From Azolla caroliniana (Eukaryota; Polypodiophyta): DNA of 64,000 nucleotides. Shown in pieces: positions 10,720 through 21,438 of the stretch. A program made the position numbers and the translations under genes. The notes under the pieces are model-generated. The model searched no databases and was not told the DNA's origin. It was given only the letters and a program-made list of their open reading frames with translations. How positions within the stretch are numbered: the stretch's first letter is position 1; every line of letters starts with the position of its first letter. The DNA lies in the NCBI GenBank assembly GCA_043228905.1, contig JBHGNT010000004.1, positions 14,446,001 to 14,510,000 of the forward strand. Reading direction: 5' to 3'.

Positions 10720-11345
10720 TATGTGAAAAAGTAAAAATAATATAACCGATTTAATTACATATAAATAAATAAAATAATATATCAAGATATTTATCACGTG
10801 CATAGGGCAAGATTCGAACCTGTACCTCCACGTAGCCAAACCTCAACTTTACCATTATGCTACCTTATCTTTAGTGTTTTATAAATAGATTTAATAACTA
10901 TAAGTGCTTTATTTGCGCCTACCTTTATTAAAAAGGTAAATCATGCATTTTTAGAGTGCGTGAATATTTTATAGAAAAACGCAAGCAACTAAAAAGTGAC
11001 TCATGCACATCTAGCGTGCATGAGCACTATATTTAGCAAATAAAAGCAAGGATTAGAAAAGCATCACATGCACATTTAGTGTGCATGAACATATGAGAAA
11101 AAGCATGTAGCTATGCTTAGTCTCTCCCATCACTATATAAGGATGGGGAGCACATTGTAGTTTTTGTTGATTATTTTTCTATAATGATCAATCAATCTAA
11201 AATATTTGTGGGATTCACGAATTTGCTAAAATATTTTTCTCGTACTACCTAAATATTGACTAAATATACTAAACTCGTGGGATTCACGAGATTCTTATCT
11301 TATAACTCTTTATACCTATTCTTTACTAGCCTTATTTGTATTTTT
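10720..11345. other. AT-rich insert in the gypsy B extra coding region (intron or insertion)
   Basis: This stretch is sharply AT-rich between GC-rich coding flanks. On the minus strand its end reads as a pyrimidine tract followed by CACATAG, then TGTACGAAATAC. That is a fair 3' splice site, so it may be an intron of the extra gene; I could not fix a donor near 11346-11400. Alternatively it is an inserted promoter or LTR: the plus strand has a TATA motif (CACTATATAAGGATG, about 11132), three repeats of a CATGCACAT...GTGCATGA hairpin (about 10940-11095) and the palindrome CTCGTGGGATTCACGAG (11275-11291). A tRNA-like relic lies at 10801-10867. Confidence 0.5.
10801..10867 (-). repeat. tRNA-like relic
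   Basis: On the minus strand GTAGCATAATGGTAAAGTTG resembles box A, and GGTTCGAATCT is a near-perfect box B. The ends can pair imperfectly (ATAAGGTA with TTGCCCTAT). It resembles the module in the gypsy A/C LTRs in the ATAATGGT and TTCGAxTCTTGCC parts. It has no clear anticodon arm, so it is not called as a tRNA gene. Confidence 0.4.
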
Positions 11346-13110
11346 CTTTCTCCTAGTCCAAAACCTCTGCGGTTCCCACCCGACTCATGCAACGATCCGA
11401 AGCCGAAAGGCACGACAACGTTGTCTGTGATGGCCTGGCAACGGTTGTGTGCGCCCTCCATCGACTTCTGGAGGTTTGCAATTTCTTGTTGTTTAACCGC
11501 CGCCGCTTCTTCGTACGTGGCCTTCAGACCCGCCCCGCCCACAGCTGGGATTCCTTTGCATGTTGTTCTTCTAATTTCCCCATTTCATTGTTTAGGCGGA
11601 TTTCGAGCTGATGCCTTCTTTCCTATTTGACCACCAGCTGCTCGTCGAACCATACCTTCTTTTTCTCTAATAAGGCCCGAAGTCCTCCGATTGCCGCCTC
11701 CAATTTCTTCGCTTCATCCTGTAATTGGGCGTTTTCATCTTTTGTCCGGATGTGTTAAGCTACCTCCGTAGTGAGTTTCTCTTCAAGGATTTTTACTACC
11801 TTCCAGCCGTTAGCCCGGATCTCCTTTTCTCTGTTTGAGGATTGGTGCAGTTCAGCTCAAAGGTGGTCAATTTCTGATTCCGCAAGTTGCACGACCCTTT
11901 TTGCTTTCGAGGCAATGGCGGTCTGAGCCTCAATTTCTTCCTTCAAAGAGTCGATGGCGTGGTTTGGTGGCGGAGTTGTGTGTGGCGTCGTAGTCATGTT
12001 AGCTTCCAACTCCGCGATGCATTCGTTGGCTTTTTGCAGCTCGGCTTGGGTCATTTTCACCTTCTTCCAGACATTCTTATTTTTAATGGCCATCTCCTTG
12101 GCGCCCGTGTTGACCTTTGCCAGTTCCCTATGGACGTCGACTAGGGCCATGTTTAATGGGGGTAGCCCCATCCCTACTCGGCGTACCCCGGCGTTCCTCT
12201 GTCTGTCGACCTTAGCTAGCCGGTCCTCATCGTCGCTCTTCGCCGTTTGTGTCAGGGCGCGCTCGATCATATGGCGCTTTCCATGCTCCTCGGCCATTCG
12301 TTGGGAGGCTTTTATCTGTTGTGTTGCCAGGAATTCCATGATCTCAAAAGAGGTTCCGAATTGTAAGAGGGCGTTGAACTCATGGGCCGTATCCGGGATA
12401 TCTGGATATGCCAACACCTCGCTTTCCACCGTCAATACGGCTTTCACTCATTAGGACTAGGTCGTAATGATCGGTCGTGGCTCCCGGATGATTTCGAAGG
12501 TGGTATTGTTCTCCGTAGCTGCGGAGCCATCTCTGTCAGTCGTTGTTTCTGCCGCCATGGGGACGTCTTTGACCAATCCCCGCCCATCTTTCCTGTCCAA
12601 TCTACGTCGTTTTGGTCTGGGGCTATCCTGTCGTGTGTCTATGTCAGGCTCTGGGGCTGCTGCCACGGAACGTGTCGGTTGTTCCTCCTACGTTGTCTAT
12701 GTGTCTGGCTGGGCGGGAGGTGTTGTCCGCGTGTCTTGCTGGGCGGGTTGGGGTTCCTCTTCCCACTCTGGGGCCGCTAACTCCGCTAACCTGCGTTTCG
12801 CGGATCGGGGTGGGGGCGTGGGTCGGCTAGGTTGTGGTGCCGGCAGGCCTCGAGGTGGGAATAGAACCGTAAGGTACTGTTGTATGATCGGCCTGAGCTT
12901 TTTTCCTGCCTAATACACATGCATGCCTTTCCGTAACGTTGGCCCTATGATGACCCCCCAGTCGACCGCACGTCCTTCAAAGGTATCGATAATGATGCCC
13001 ACCTTCTGCTTGGGCATCCCATATGCGTTGACATGTACGCAACCGACCTCTAACAGGAACTTGGCAACTTCATGGAAGAAGGGATCCGGGATCTGCTTCG
13101 TTCTATATGC
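11346..13110 (-). pseudogene. Gypsy B extra coding region, 5' part (unknown, coiled-coil-rich)
   Basis: I do not recognise this. It takes the place of the integrase core after RNase H. It begins near 13110 (TKQIPDPFFHEVAKFLLEVG; MPKQKVGIIIDTFEGRAVDW). A proline-rich basic linker (12666-12910) and a basic block (SPRPKRRRLDRKDGR, 12457-12666) that could be a nuclear signal follow. Then comes a long helical region at 11857-12447 (FEIMEFLATQQIKASQRMAE; KKVKMTQAELQKANECIAEL) with heptad-like spacing, continuing at about 11440-11542 (EEAAAVKQQEIANLQKSMEG). Stops separate the blocks. It may be a captured host gene, a second Gag-like gene, or an accessory ORF of this family. Confidence 0.6.
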
Positions 13111-15136
13111 CTTTCCGGGATGTAACATCGCCCGCGTAATGGCCACCTGCCGTGCCGCAGTGCGCCTCCCGTAAAACTGCTTCCTTCTCATCCTGACATA
13201 CCCCATGTCGCCAAATGCCGTCACATCCTTTGTGATATAAAACTCCTTCTACGAGGCAGAAGTGACGGCTTCGGATGGCTAGTCGTTTCTTCTCGTCCGT
13301 GCGTAATTGGGGTGGAGGCAGTCCCGTAGTAAAAAAGTACGTCATTTGCATAAGCCACCGGTCCGGAAAGGTCGATTCCGTTCTTTCTGCTAGTGCTGCT
13401 ACCCGCAGGATGTCGGTGTCCGGAAAATCGTTGTCATCTTTCTGTACTGTTTCTCCATTCTCGAGTCTGCTCAAAAAATCCGCCATTGCGTGTTGCGCTC
13501 CTAGTCGGTGTTGGATTATGAAATCGAATTCTTGGAGCAACAACATCCATCGCGCCAATTTCCCCATCAAGGTTTGTTTCTCCACCAAATATAGCAGCGC
13601 CGAATGATCCACGTGGAACGTGAATTTCCTCCCTAGTAAATAATGCCGGAATTTATTGATGTTATAGATCATCCCTAGCGCCTCCCGCTCCGTTGTGGAA
13701 TAGTTACGCTCTGTTGTTGATAATTTACGACTAGCATAGTACACTGGTCGATACCAGTTTGGTTCGGTGAGCTGCATTAGTGCACTTCCTATTGCTATGT
13801 CCGAGGCGTCGACAAACACATAGAATGGCTTCGCCCAAACTAGGGGTTGTACGACGGGGGCCTGTGTGAGCATTATCTTAAGTGCCTCATAGGCCTTATC
13901 CTCCGTTGCAGTCCATTGGAAAGGAGTCCGGTGTACGGCAGCATGTAACGGCGTGGCGAAGTCCGCCAAATATCGTATCATCCGACTGTGCCACCGTATT
14001 TGTCCTAAAAACCGGCTAAGCAATTTAGTGTTTGTCAGAGTTTTGGCTTGTGTAATCGCGATGATCTTGTTCGGATCGACTGCTATTCCCTCCGTGCTGA
14101 CTATATGGCCCAGGAGAGTCCCGCTGGTCACGCCAAAAGCACATTTCGCGGGATTCAGGCTTAAGCGTGCGGTGCGGCAACGTTCCAGGCACAGTTGTAA
14201 GTGCGTAAAATGGTCTATTGTTCTCCCATATACCGCAAAGTCATCTAAAGAAACTTGCATGAATGCCGGAATGTATTCCCCAAATATCTCCGTAATTGTC
14301 CGTTGAAATGTTGCCGGCGTCGTCTTTAGTCTGAACATCATGACGACTGCCACATAGACTCCCTAGTCCGTGACAAATGTCGTCTTTTCTTGGTCTTCGG
14401 GATGCATGCGTACTTGGTTATACCCATTGAAGCCATCTAAAAAACTGTACATCTCATGTCCCACGACGGCGTCTAGTACGCTATCGGTGAATGGTAAAGG
14501 AAATGTGTCTGTAATGGTTACGGCGTTTAATTTTCGGTAATCTACGCATACCTGTATTTTGCCGTTTTTCTTTGGAAGGACCACTATCGGGTTTAACCAT
14601 GTCACTTGTTTAACTGGCCATATGAACCCCGCCTTCAGGAGCTTGTCAATTTCTTCTTTCACGCGGGTCGCATAGTTCGGGTTCATGCGGTAGAGGCGCT
14701 GCTGGACGGGTTTTGCGTCTGTTGCTAAATTGATCTTATGTTGATAGAACTTGGGATCTAACCACTTCATGTCCTCGTGAGCCCAAGCGAACACATCTTT
14801 ATATTTCGTGAGTAGTGCGATCATCGTGTTTCTCTGGTCCGGCCTTAATTCCTTTGCGATGGAGAGGAAACGGGGTTCCGACTCCGCACCCACATTTTCT
14901 TCTTCCAGGGTGGAAGCGGTGACTCGTCGTGAAATCTCCATTTCCCTTTCAAATGCCGCTCGTGCTCTGCTGAGTTCCACTATGGACTCTGGGTTTGGTT
15001 CGTAAGCCTCATCGTGGAGAATAGTGGCCGTGGCATATCTTGTCGCGGTTGCAATGACATCGATTTCGAACAGCGGAATGATCCGTGGGTGCTCATCTAG
15101 ATATGCCTCTAATTCTGCATCCTCCACCCCAGCCAA
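13103..15136 (-). pseudogene. Gypsy B reverse transcriptase, RNase H and start of integrase zinc domain
   Basis: The RT begins at 14363-15136 with KEEIDKLLKAGFIWPVKQVT, VVLPKKNGKIQVCVDYRKLN and SFLDGFNGYNQVRMHPEDQE. After a stop (near 14360) it continues at 13103-14353 with the catalytic block MQVSLDDFAVYGRT. The family norm is an aromatic residue before xDD; here it is Ser, so activity is doubtful. RNase H follows with FVDASDIAIGSALMQLTEP, ERNYSTTEREALGMIYNINK and HAMADFLSRLENGE. The frame ends in LREAHCGTAGGHYAGDVTSR, the first half of the HHCC domain, and then departs from integrase at about 13110. Confidence 0.9.
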
Positions 15137-15165
15137 TATATTTATATATTCTACGTATAATGGTG

Positions 15166-15836
15166 TTATACCCTTGGGTTGTGGCGTGCTTCCTTCTGTA
15201 GGTACGCGAACCTTGGTGCAATCCGTGTTGGAAACTGATACACTTGTGTTGCCAGCTCTGCTTGATATATGCTGCCCGAAGCCATGGTCTGCCCAGAAGC
15301 ACTGGGTATGCCCATGGGGCGTCCAAGGCGAGGACGACCGCCGAGATGTCGAAGCGATGTCCGCCCACGATAATGCCTATTTTGTGAATTAACCCCAATG
15401 GTCGTACTAAGCGGGTATCTGCCATTCGGAGCCAGAATGGGCAAGCCTCCCATTCTAAAATGCCTAACTGCTCGCAAGTTTTTGCGCTAATTACATTGAC
15501 GCCTGAGCCGCCATCGATTACGCATCCAGGATTTTCCTGTCCATGTAATATTAATGTAATAGCCGGGTTGTGTTGATCCACTATCGGCGGTCCGTCGCTA
15601 ACGTCTGTAAGGTTTGTAATGACGCTCACCCCGGGTATGCTTGTCACCCGTTCTTCCATGGTCTGGCGGAAGCGTGGGACTAGCTGCAACAGTTTCTCCA
15701 TGGTTAACGTTATCTCGCAGCCCGCTAATGCCTGCCAAATGGGGTCCAGGACCTGTCCTTCGTCCTCTGCTCGCTCCCTCACGTTCGCGGACTCCTTCCA
15801 CATGCGCTCTACATTGGTCGCGTTTGCTTTTTCCAC
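15166..15836 (-). pseudogene. Gypsy B aspartic protease
   Basis: The block GCVIDGGSGVNVISAKTCEQ (15093-15836 frame) has the retropepsin order: hydrophobic, Asp, Gly, Gly/Ser-Gly and a VNVIS strand. Downstream is GRPWLRAAYIKQSW. The motif is DGGSG rather than the usual DTG/DSG. It lies between the zinc knuckles and RT and would cleave Gag-Pol. A frameshift near 15170 separates it from the RT frame. Confidence 0.82.
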
Positions 15837-16096
15837 CCATGCCTGGGCTTGTCATCGTATCTTGTCTTGCGCAGCCCAATAAGCCGTTTTTGTTTGTTGG
15901 CGTGTCATGACTTGCGGCACTTCCGCCGTAATCATATTGACGGCGGGCCCCTTTCCCTTGCGTGTTGGGCATTGCGTGATTCACCCTTCTCAGCTCCTGG
16001 TGGTGTGTGCTGCCCCCCTGGTGCTACTTGCTCCTCGCGGTCCGGCCTTGTTTGTCGGAATGCACGTGGTGGTTGCTATTGGTCCCGTCGTTGTTC

Positions 16097-17380
16097 CTAG
16101 TGTCGCTCATCTCCCGAGCTTTCGTCATAACGCCGGTGATCTCGATATTGTCGCGGCTTACCACGATAACCATTGAAGCCGCCCCGTTTGTTTGTTGGTC
16201 GGTGATTCTCGTAGCGCCGGCCCCCTTTAGCATAACTCGGATGTCCACGATAATCCTCGTCATCTAGTTCATCTTCCTTGGAGTCGTTGTGATTTTGGCG
16301 ATTCCAGTGGTGCCGGTCATCCCATGGGTTGCGATCCACATACCGTGGTCGGTCTTCTTGCCTCCTTTGTTCAGTCTGGCATGGTGGACGTTGGGTGTCC
16401 ATGCTGCAGACTACGGGAGTGGCTCTATTCAGCATATTGTATTCGCATTGTTCGACTGTGTGAACCTTTGAGTGGCAGATTGGGCAGTGGATTCGCATAT
16501 TGCACTCCACTGCGGAATGCCCCAAGTTCAAGCAAATCGTGCACTAGATTTCTTGACAAAACTGGCGTTCCTCGTCCTAGGGTAACGCTTGTCGTAAGGA
16601 GGACATAGAAAACCTTTCCTCCTCCTCGTCCAAATCAAGTTGTAACGCTTGTTCAATGACCATATCCGTCGTTTCCCCTTTCACGCTATTGTTGTTGAGC
16701 GTTGCCCAGATGGGTTGACGTAATGCTGCCATAAATGTTTCTCGAGCCTCGTCCTCCGCGGGGCTCCGTTCTAGTTTCCGCCGTAGATTTTGGAAACGTA
16801 AGCTGAAATCTGTGATCGTCTCGGTCGGCAGTTGCTTAATCGTGTAGAACTGTCCGAGGATTTTGCATTGTGGAACCCTCTAATGGAAGAACCACAAGAA
16901 AGCGGACTGCAGCTGATCGAAGGTTGTGATTGCTGGTAAATCCATATGTGAATGCCAAAACGCCGCTCGCCCGTCCAATGTTAACCCGAACTCCGTCATT
17001 TTCGACTGGTGCGCTACCACCTCCGAAAGGCTCTGCGCCATGTGGTTCTCATTCCAGACATTAAGGAACATGCGAATATGGGTTGCGGCGTCGGTTTCAC
17101 CGTTAAAGCGGGGGTAGGCAAAGGCCATGCTGGGGGCTACGGCGGGTCGGGAAAGACCACAGGGTGGCTGTGGTGAGCGTACTCCCCGCATCTCATCGAG
17201 GTATTTGGAGAGCGAAGACTCACCTTTGTAATCATAGCAGGTAGTACTGAGGTCGCTGAGGCGAGGCTTTTGCCATGCGCGTTCTTCTACCTGGCGTGTG
17301 ACGGACCTTGTGATTGGCCGGTCTTGTCGTGTTGGTTCTCTGGGGCATTTGCGGCTAAACATCCATTCGTCATTGCTCAT
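16097..17380 (-). pseudogene. Gypsy B gag with two zinc knuckles
   Basis: I chose the ATG at 17380 (MSNDEWMFSRKC), 36 bases after the 5' LTR. The capsid-like part has AYPRFNGETDAATHIRMFLN and WQHSHMDLPAITTFDQLQSAFL-type helices (16880-17300). The frame breaks near 16880 and again before the knuckles. Two CX2CX4HX4C knuckles lie at about 16455-16545: CTICLNLGHSAVEC (a stop sits just upstream) and CPICHSKVHTVEQC. A basic Asp/Arg/His-rich tail follows to 16097. Confidence 0.85.
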
Positions 17381-17400
17381 CTGTGAGAAGACACAAATCA

Positions 17401-17412
17401 CCAAGCGTGCCA
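17401..17412 (-). promoter_or_regulatory. Gypsy B primer binding site candidate
   Basis: On the minus strand TGGCACGCTTGG starts four bases after the 5' LTR (17417). It has the TGG start expected of a tRNA-primed PBS. I cannot assign the tRNA from memory. Confidence 0.6.
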
Positions 17413-17416
17413 AAAG

Positions 17417-17853
17417 TGTTACCGATTAGGAACACGGTTTGCAGTTAGTCCTTCGACCTAGACCTCCAAGTGGTTGTGGAACAACGAATAGGTGTCTATG
17501 CATAATGCGTAGGGGAATGTTCCCTGTAACCTATCAGCGTATAAGGGAGACGGCTACAACCGACTCCTTAGCAATGGTTACACTTACGTTCTTACACGCT
17601 CAGGTATTCCAGACATACAGTAGATTAGCCATAGCTATACACAGACTTTCAGAGAAGATAGAATTCTATTATGATACGTTCTTTTACATTCCAAAATTAC
17701 ACGCTCCCTCTATCAGAGGTTTTCTACCCTTTATATACGCAGGGTCTATTTAGTCGTTCACGCTTCCTGCGTGAACCGTGACATGCGTTATGATCTTATA
17801 TTATTTCTTATTCCTATGCTCTTGTCCGTCGGTTACTATTCCGGCGAACAACA
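17417..17853 (-). repeat. Gypsy B 5' LTR (right side)
   Basis: 437 bp, partner of 9305-9741, with the CTTCT duplication at 17854-17858. Confidence 0.93.
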
Positions 17854-17858
17854 CTTCT

Positions 17859-18844
17859 TGGCCTATGGGGACAGTTGATTGCGATATGCCCTGATCCACC
17901 GCAATAAAGACATAATCGATTTGCACATGTCATTGCTTTTCTTCTTCTGATAACGGGCCACGTTGACGCATGGTGTCGATCTCCATCAGTGTCGGAGTAT
18001 TTGCTTGAGATATGTCTCGTGCAAACGGTTTAGCCACGACTAAGGCATATGTGGGCTCCGGCCTAGGGCGTGGTATTTGTAATTGACGTTCCGAATGCCA
18101 TTCGAAAAGGCAGTTGTCGCAACGAACCGCTCGACTGATCGCCTCTATAAGACACTTTGGTTCTTCGAGGAAGGTTAGAAGTAGATCTTTGACATCGTTT
18201 TGCAGGTCGTAGCGAAACTGCTCCATTAGTGCTTGATCATCCCAAGGGATATCTGAGGCGAGTAGATGGAAATCTGCCATGTAGGCAAAGGCTGGACGAT
18301 CGCCTTAAAGCAATCGTCGGATTTTGTTGATCGTCTTCCTAATGTTGTCTATATCTCCAAAGCAAGCTTTAAACTCACCAATAAAGTCTTCAAAGTTATT
18401 AGGTAAGGGCGATTGTTTTTCAAGAAGCGGAGCAAACCATGCCAAGGCTGAGCCACTAAGCAACGTGCCTATTAGGCCGACTCGGGATGCATAAGTGGGG
18501 TATTGAGAAGGATGCATTTGAATGACTAAGCGTACCTGATTGAGGAATCCCCTAAATTGCGATCGTGTTCCATCAAATTTCACAGGAAGTCAAATCTTGG
18601 GCTCTTTATGAAATCCTTGGGGACTTGAACCTTGTTGTTGCAACGCTACTTCGAGTTGTTGCACACGTAACGCTAACTCCCCATGTTGTTGTTGTTGTTG
18701 TTGTGTTTGTTGTTTTTCTAGGGCGATTTGTTGAAGATCCCCTAACAACCGTAGGTTTTCTTGTTCCAATGCAACAAATTTTTCTTTTAGACACTGTAGC
18801 TCGAAGAAAACGGATTGGTATTCTTGGGCGCTAACAGAAGCCAT
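17859..18844 (-). pseudogene. Gypsy A gag with CCHC zinc knuckle
   Basis: The ATG is at 18842-18844 (MASVSAQEYQSVFFELQCLK). An N-terminal coiled coil (about residues 10-80, glutamine-rich from a (CAA)n-like run) is followed by the Ty3 capsid region: SQFRGFLNQVRLVIQMHPSQ, LLSGSALAWFAPLLEK and IPWDDQALMEQFRYDL. A stop replaces Gln in RLL*GDR (gypsy C reads CAA there), and a few shifts occur. The knuckle CLYCGGSGHIAINC is intact at about 17870-17915. The frame is then cut by gypsy B and continues into the protease at 9299. Confidence 0.9.
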
Positions 18845-18898
18845 TGTATAGAAAAAGGATAAGAGGATGAGGGAAACCAAAAGAAAGACTAGAGAGGA

Positions 18899-18910
18899 AA
18901 ATTGGTTCAA
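18899..18910 (-). promoter_or_regulatory. Gypsy A self-priming PBS
   Basis: On the minus strand TTGAACCAATTT lies two bases inside the 5' LTR edge, where a PBS belongs. It does not begin with TGG, as a tRNA-primed site would. It is perfectly complementary to AAATTGGTTCAA in the LTR (plus coordinates 19141-19152), 27-33 bases below a TATA box, i.e. at the predicted transcript start. This is the arrangement used by Tf1/sushi-type elements for self-priming. Confidence 0.75.
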
Positions 18911-18912
18911 AC

Positions 18913-19369
18913 TGTCAGGAATAGTACTAAAACAGAGAGAGAATTAGTACTGGAAAAGGGAAGTACTATTAGTACTAAGAGGACGAGACTGCGTAAGACT
19001 CCCGAGAGAGGAAGAGAGAAGAGGAGAGAGAGAGATAGCGAGGACGAGAGAGAGAGAGAGAGAGAGATAGAGATGATGATAACAGAGGATATATTATGTG
19101 AAGAGTAAGTACAAAAGGGATATGAGGCTTAAGACTGGCGTTGAACCAATTTGGTTCAAAATAATGCCTAGTGCCTTCTTTTATAGTGTTCTCAGGAGTA
19201 ATCTTGAAGCTTCTAGAATGTTCCAGGGAAATCTAGAATATACATTAATTTCCTATAATAAAACTTAAATGAAAATAATATCCTACGTATTACAATAGAT
19301 GGTATAATGGTCAAGAGCTCGACCCATATAACATAAGGTCATGGGTTTGAGTCTTGCCATATCATGACA
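18913..19369 (-). repeat. Gypsy A 5' LTR (right side)
   Basis: 457 bp, partner of 5129-5587. The TATA box is at 19179-19185 (minus) and the predicted start of R is near 19152. A (GA)n tract lies near 19045-19070. The tRNA-like module is at 19298-19361. Confidence 0.93.
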
Positions 19370-21340
19370 ATACCTCGACTCCAACCCCGCTCGACGCGGA
19401 TGACACTGAAATAGAAATAGAAGTTGGGGATCGGCCCTCACAGATGTTAGAAGACATCCCAATTTCAACACAGCTGAGTGGGCCATCAGAGCCGGCGAGC
19501 GATGAAAGCACATCTCGGTCGAGTCCGAAGCTAGACAAACGGAAGGCGAAAATGTGGGAATATGAAGATCAAGAAGAGACCGAGATGCTTCACTCTCTTT
19601 ACAATGAATTTGAAGATCTCAACATCTGCATAGATGGAGCGAAGACAGCTACGCTGATCCACACGTGACAAGAACCCCGTAAACCGCTACAGCCATGACG
19701 AGTACATGGCGTATCATTACGCCTTTATGATGAAGGTAGCAACAGTACGGGAGCTAGAAACGCTTTCCGAAGCCGTAAATGATCCGCGATGGGTCAACGT
19801 GATGCATGAGGAAATGGAAGCACTATGCAAAAACGAGACATGGGATCTCGTACCTCACCCGCCGAACAAGAAAGCGATTGGTTGCAGATGGATATACAAA
19901 GTAAAATACAATGCCGACGGATCCGTAAATCGCTTCAAAGCACGGCTCGTTGCGAAAGGCTACGCGCAAACGCACAGCATAGACTACGAAGAAACCTTTG
20001 CCCCGGTGGGAAAGATGACAACTGTACGAACAGTAATTGCACTCGCCGCATCGAAGGGATGGCACCTCCACCAAATGGACGTGAAAAATGCTTTCCTCCA
20101 AGGACAGTTAGAAGAAGAGGTGTACATGATACAACCACCCGGATTCGAATCGCGTAAGCATCCGCACGCCGTATGCCAACTCAAGAAGCCACTCTACGGC
20201 CTCAAACAAGCACCGCGTGCTTGGCACTCGAAGATCACGCAGTATCTTCACCAAGTCGGATTTCGGATGTCAAAATCCGACACCTCTCTGTACATTCAAA
20301 ACGAGTCGGATAGCCTGATCATCATCATCCTATACGTGGATGATTTGGTCATCGGAGGAAAGGATCTCGCCGAGATTAACAAAGTCAAATCGCTTCTTTC
20401 TGGCAAATTCGAAATGAAAGACGTACACGAGCTCTATTACTTCCTAGGTATTGAAGTAATTCGGACACAAGTCGGAATAATAATCTCTCAATGGCACTAC
20501 ATTCTCAACTTACTCTACAAGTTCGGAATGACTGAGTGCAAGCCTGTGTCCACCCCTCTTGATCGTAATCTCAAGATTGATGCCAGTTCCGGAACCACTA
20601 AGAGTGAGCCAACTCAGTATCGACAACTGATCGATAGTTTGATCTATCTGACCATTACGCGACCCAACCTCAGTTACTCGGTCGGCCTACTTAGCCAGTT
20701 TATGTAGAATCCACGAAATCTTCATCTGGACTGCGCTAAGAGGATACTTCGGTATGTCGGTACGACAATGGACTACGGCATTATGTACAAGACGAATGTG
20801 ATCATTCGACTCGAAGAGTACACAGACGCAGACTGGGCAAGATATAAAGCGGACAGGCGATCCACATCCAGATTCGTCTTCTCTCTTGGTAGTGGAGCGC
20901 TCTCCTGGAGTAGTAAGAAGCAGCCGACAGTCTCACTGTCGAGCACAGAAGCCAAATACAGGGGCGCAATAGTCGCCGCATGCGAAGCCATCTAGCTCAA
21001 ACACGTACTAAAGGATCTAAGCATACCCATCAAGGATCCAATTCGCCTCTACTGCGACAACATGAGCAGTATCTACCTAGCGTGGAATCCTGTATTCCAC
21101 GTGCGGACTAAGCATCTCGAAGTCCAGTACCACTTCATCCGCGAGCGCATACGGGCCGAAGAGCTCGACCTACAACACATCAGTACGCACCTCCAGGTTG
21201 CTGATATTTTTACAAAAGCTCTAGGCGTCTACAAGCTTGGGCAATTTGCATCGGACCTTGGTCTCACGACATCTACATTGTCGTGCTTGAGGGGGAGTAC
21301 GCATACGCAGCACAGACAACATATGCAACACACAAAAAAA
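19370..21340 (+). pseudogene. Copia 1 RT and RNase H (3' part of split pol), broken
   Basis: After the integrase-RT spacer (LEDIPISTQLSGPSEPASDE, 19370-19668) a long RT frame runs 19706-20707. It has EEMEALCKNETWDLVPHPPN, CRWIYKVKYNADGSVNRFKA, QMDVKNAFLQGQLEEEVYM, CQLKKPLYGLKQAPRAWHSK and the catalytic ILYVDDLVIGG. A stop at about 20705 (LLSQFM*) precedes RNase H: YTDADWARYKADRRSTSR, SWSSKKQPTVSLSSTEAKYR, CDNMSSIYLAWNP and HLQVADIFTKAL. Another stop lies at ACEAI*LKH. RT itself has no internal stop over 333 codons and is the best-preserved frame in the nest. Confidence 0.93.
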
Positions 21341-21428
21341 AGTGTAAAGCAATAAAGCCAGAATCTGACTCCTTAAATCGAAGTACCCCGAAGACCGAAA
21401 CAACTTTTTGACAAATGGAAGTTGCGTT

Positions 21429-21438
21429 CGAAGGGGAG
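21429..21438 (+). other. Copia 1 polypurine tract
   Basis: CGAAGGGGAG lies directly before the 3' LTR, as expected for plus-strand priming. Confidence 0.85.

Larger units (their letters stand above)
9305..17853 (-). mobile_element. Gypsy B: Ty3/gypsy-type element without integrase core, innermost level
   Basis: Two 437-bp LTRs (9305-9741 and 17417-17853, TGTTACCG to ACAACA) are flanked by a perfect 5-bp duplication, CTTCT (9300-9304 and 17854-17858). The total is 8549 bp. On the minus strand, right to left, come a PBS candidate, gag with two zinc knuckles, protease, RT and RNase H. Only the first part of the integrase zinc-binding region follows. From about 13100 down to 9742 the sequence is unlike any integrase: a GC-rich, coiled-coil-rich coding region. 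By eye about 14 substitutions separate the LTRs. The frames have stops, and the RT motif is mutated. Confidence 0.93.
5129..19369 (-). mobile_element. Gypsy A: chromodomain Ty3/gypsy retrotransposon, third level of the nest
   Basis: The LTRs at 5129-5587 and 18913-19369 lie in copia 1 and are flanked by a perfect 5-bp duplication, ATACC (5124-5128 and 19370-19374). The element reads right to left: 5' LTR, PBS, gag, protease, RT, RNase H, integrase, chromodomain, PPT, 3' LTR. That is the chromovirus order. Gypsy B is inserted between the gag zinc knuckle and the protease; without it the element is about 5.69 kb. Pol is damaged by stops and frameshifts. The element is of the same family as gypsy C (58682 onward). 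Confidence 0.95.

Noticed and set aside
11857-12454. A plus-strand gene opposite the coiled-coil frame
   Set aside because: Composition and continuity with neighbouring blocks favour the minus-strand reading; the plus frame is a mirror of it.
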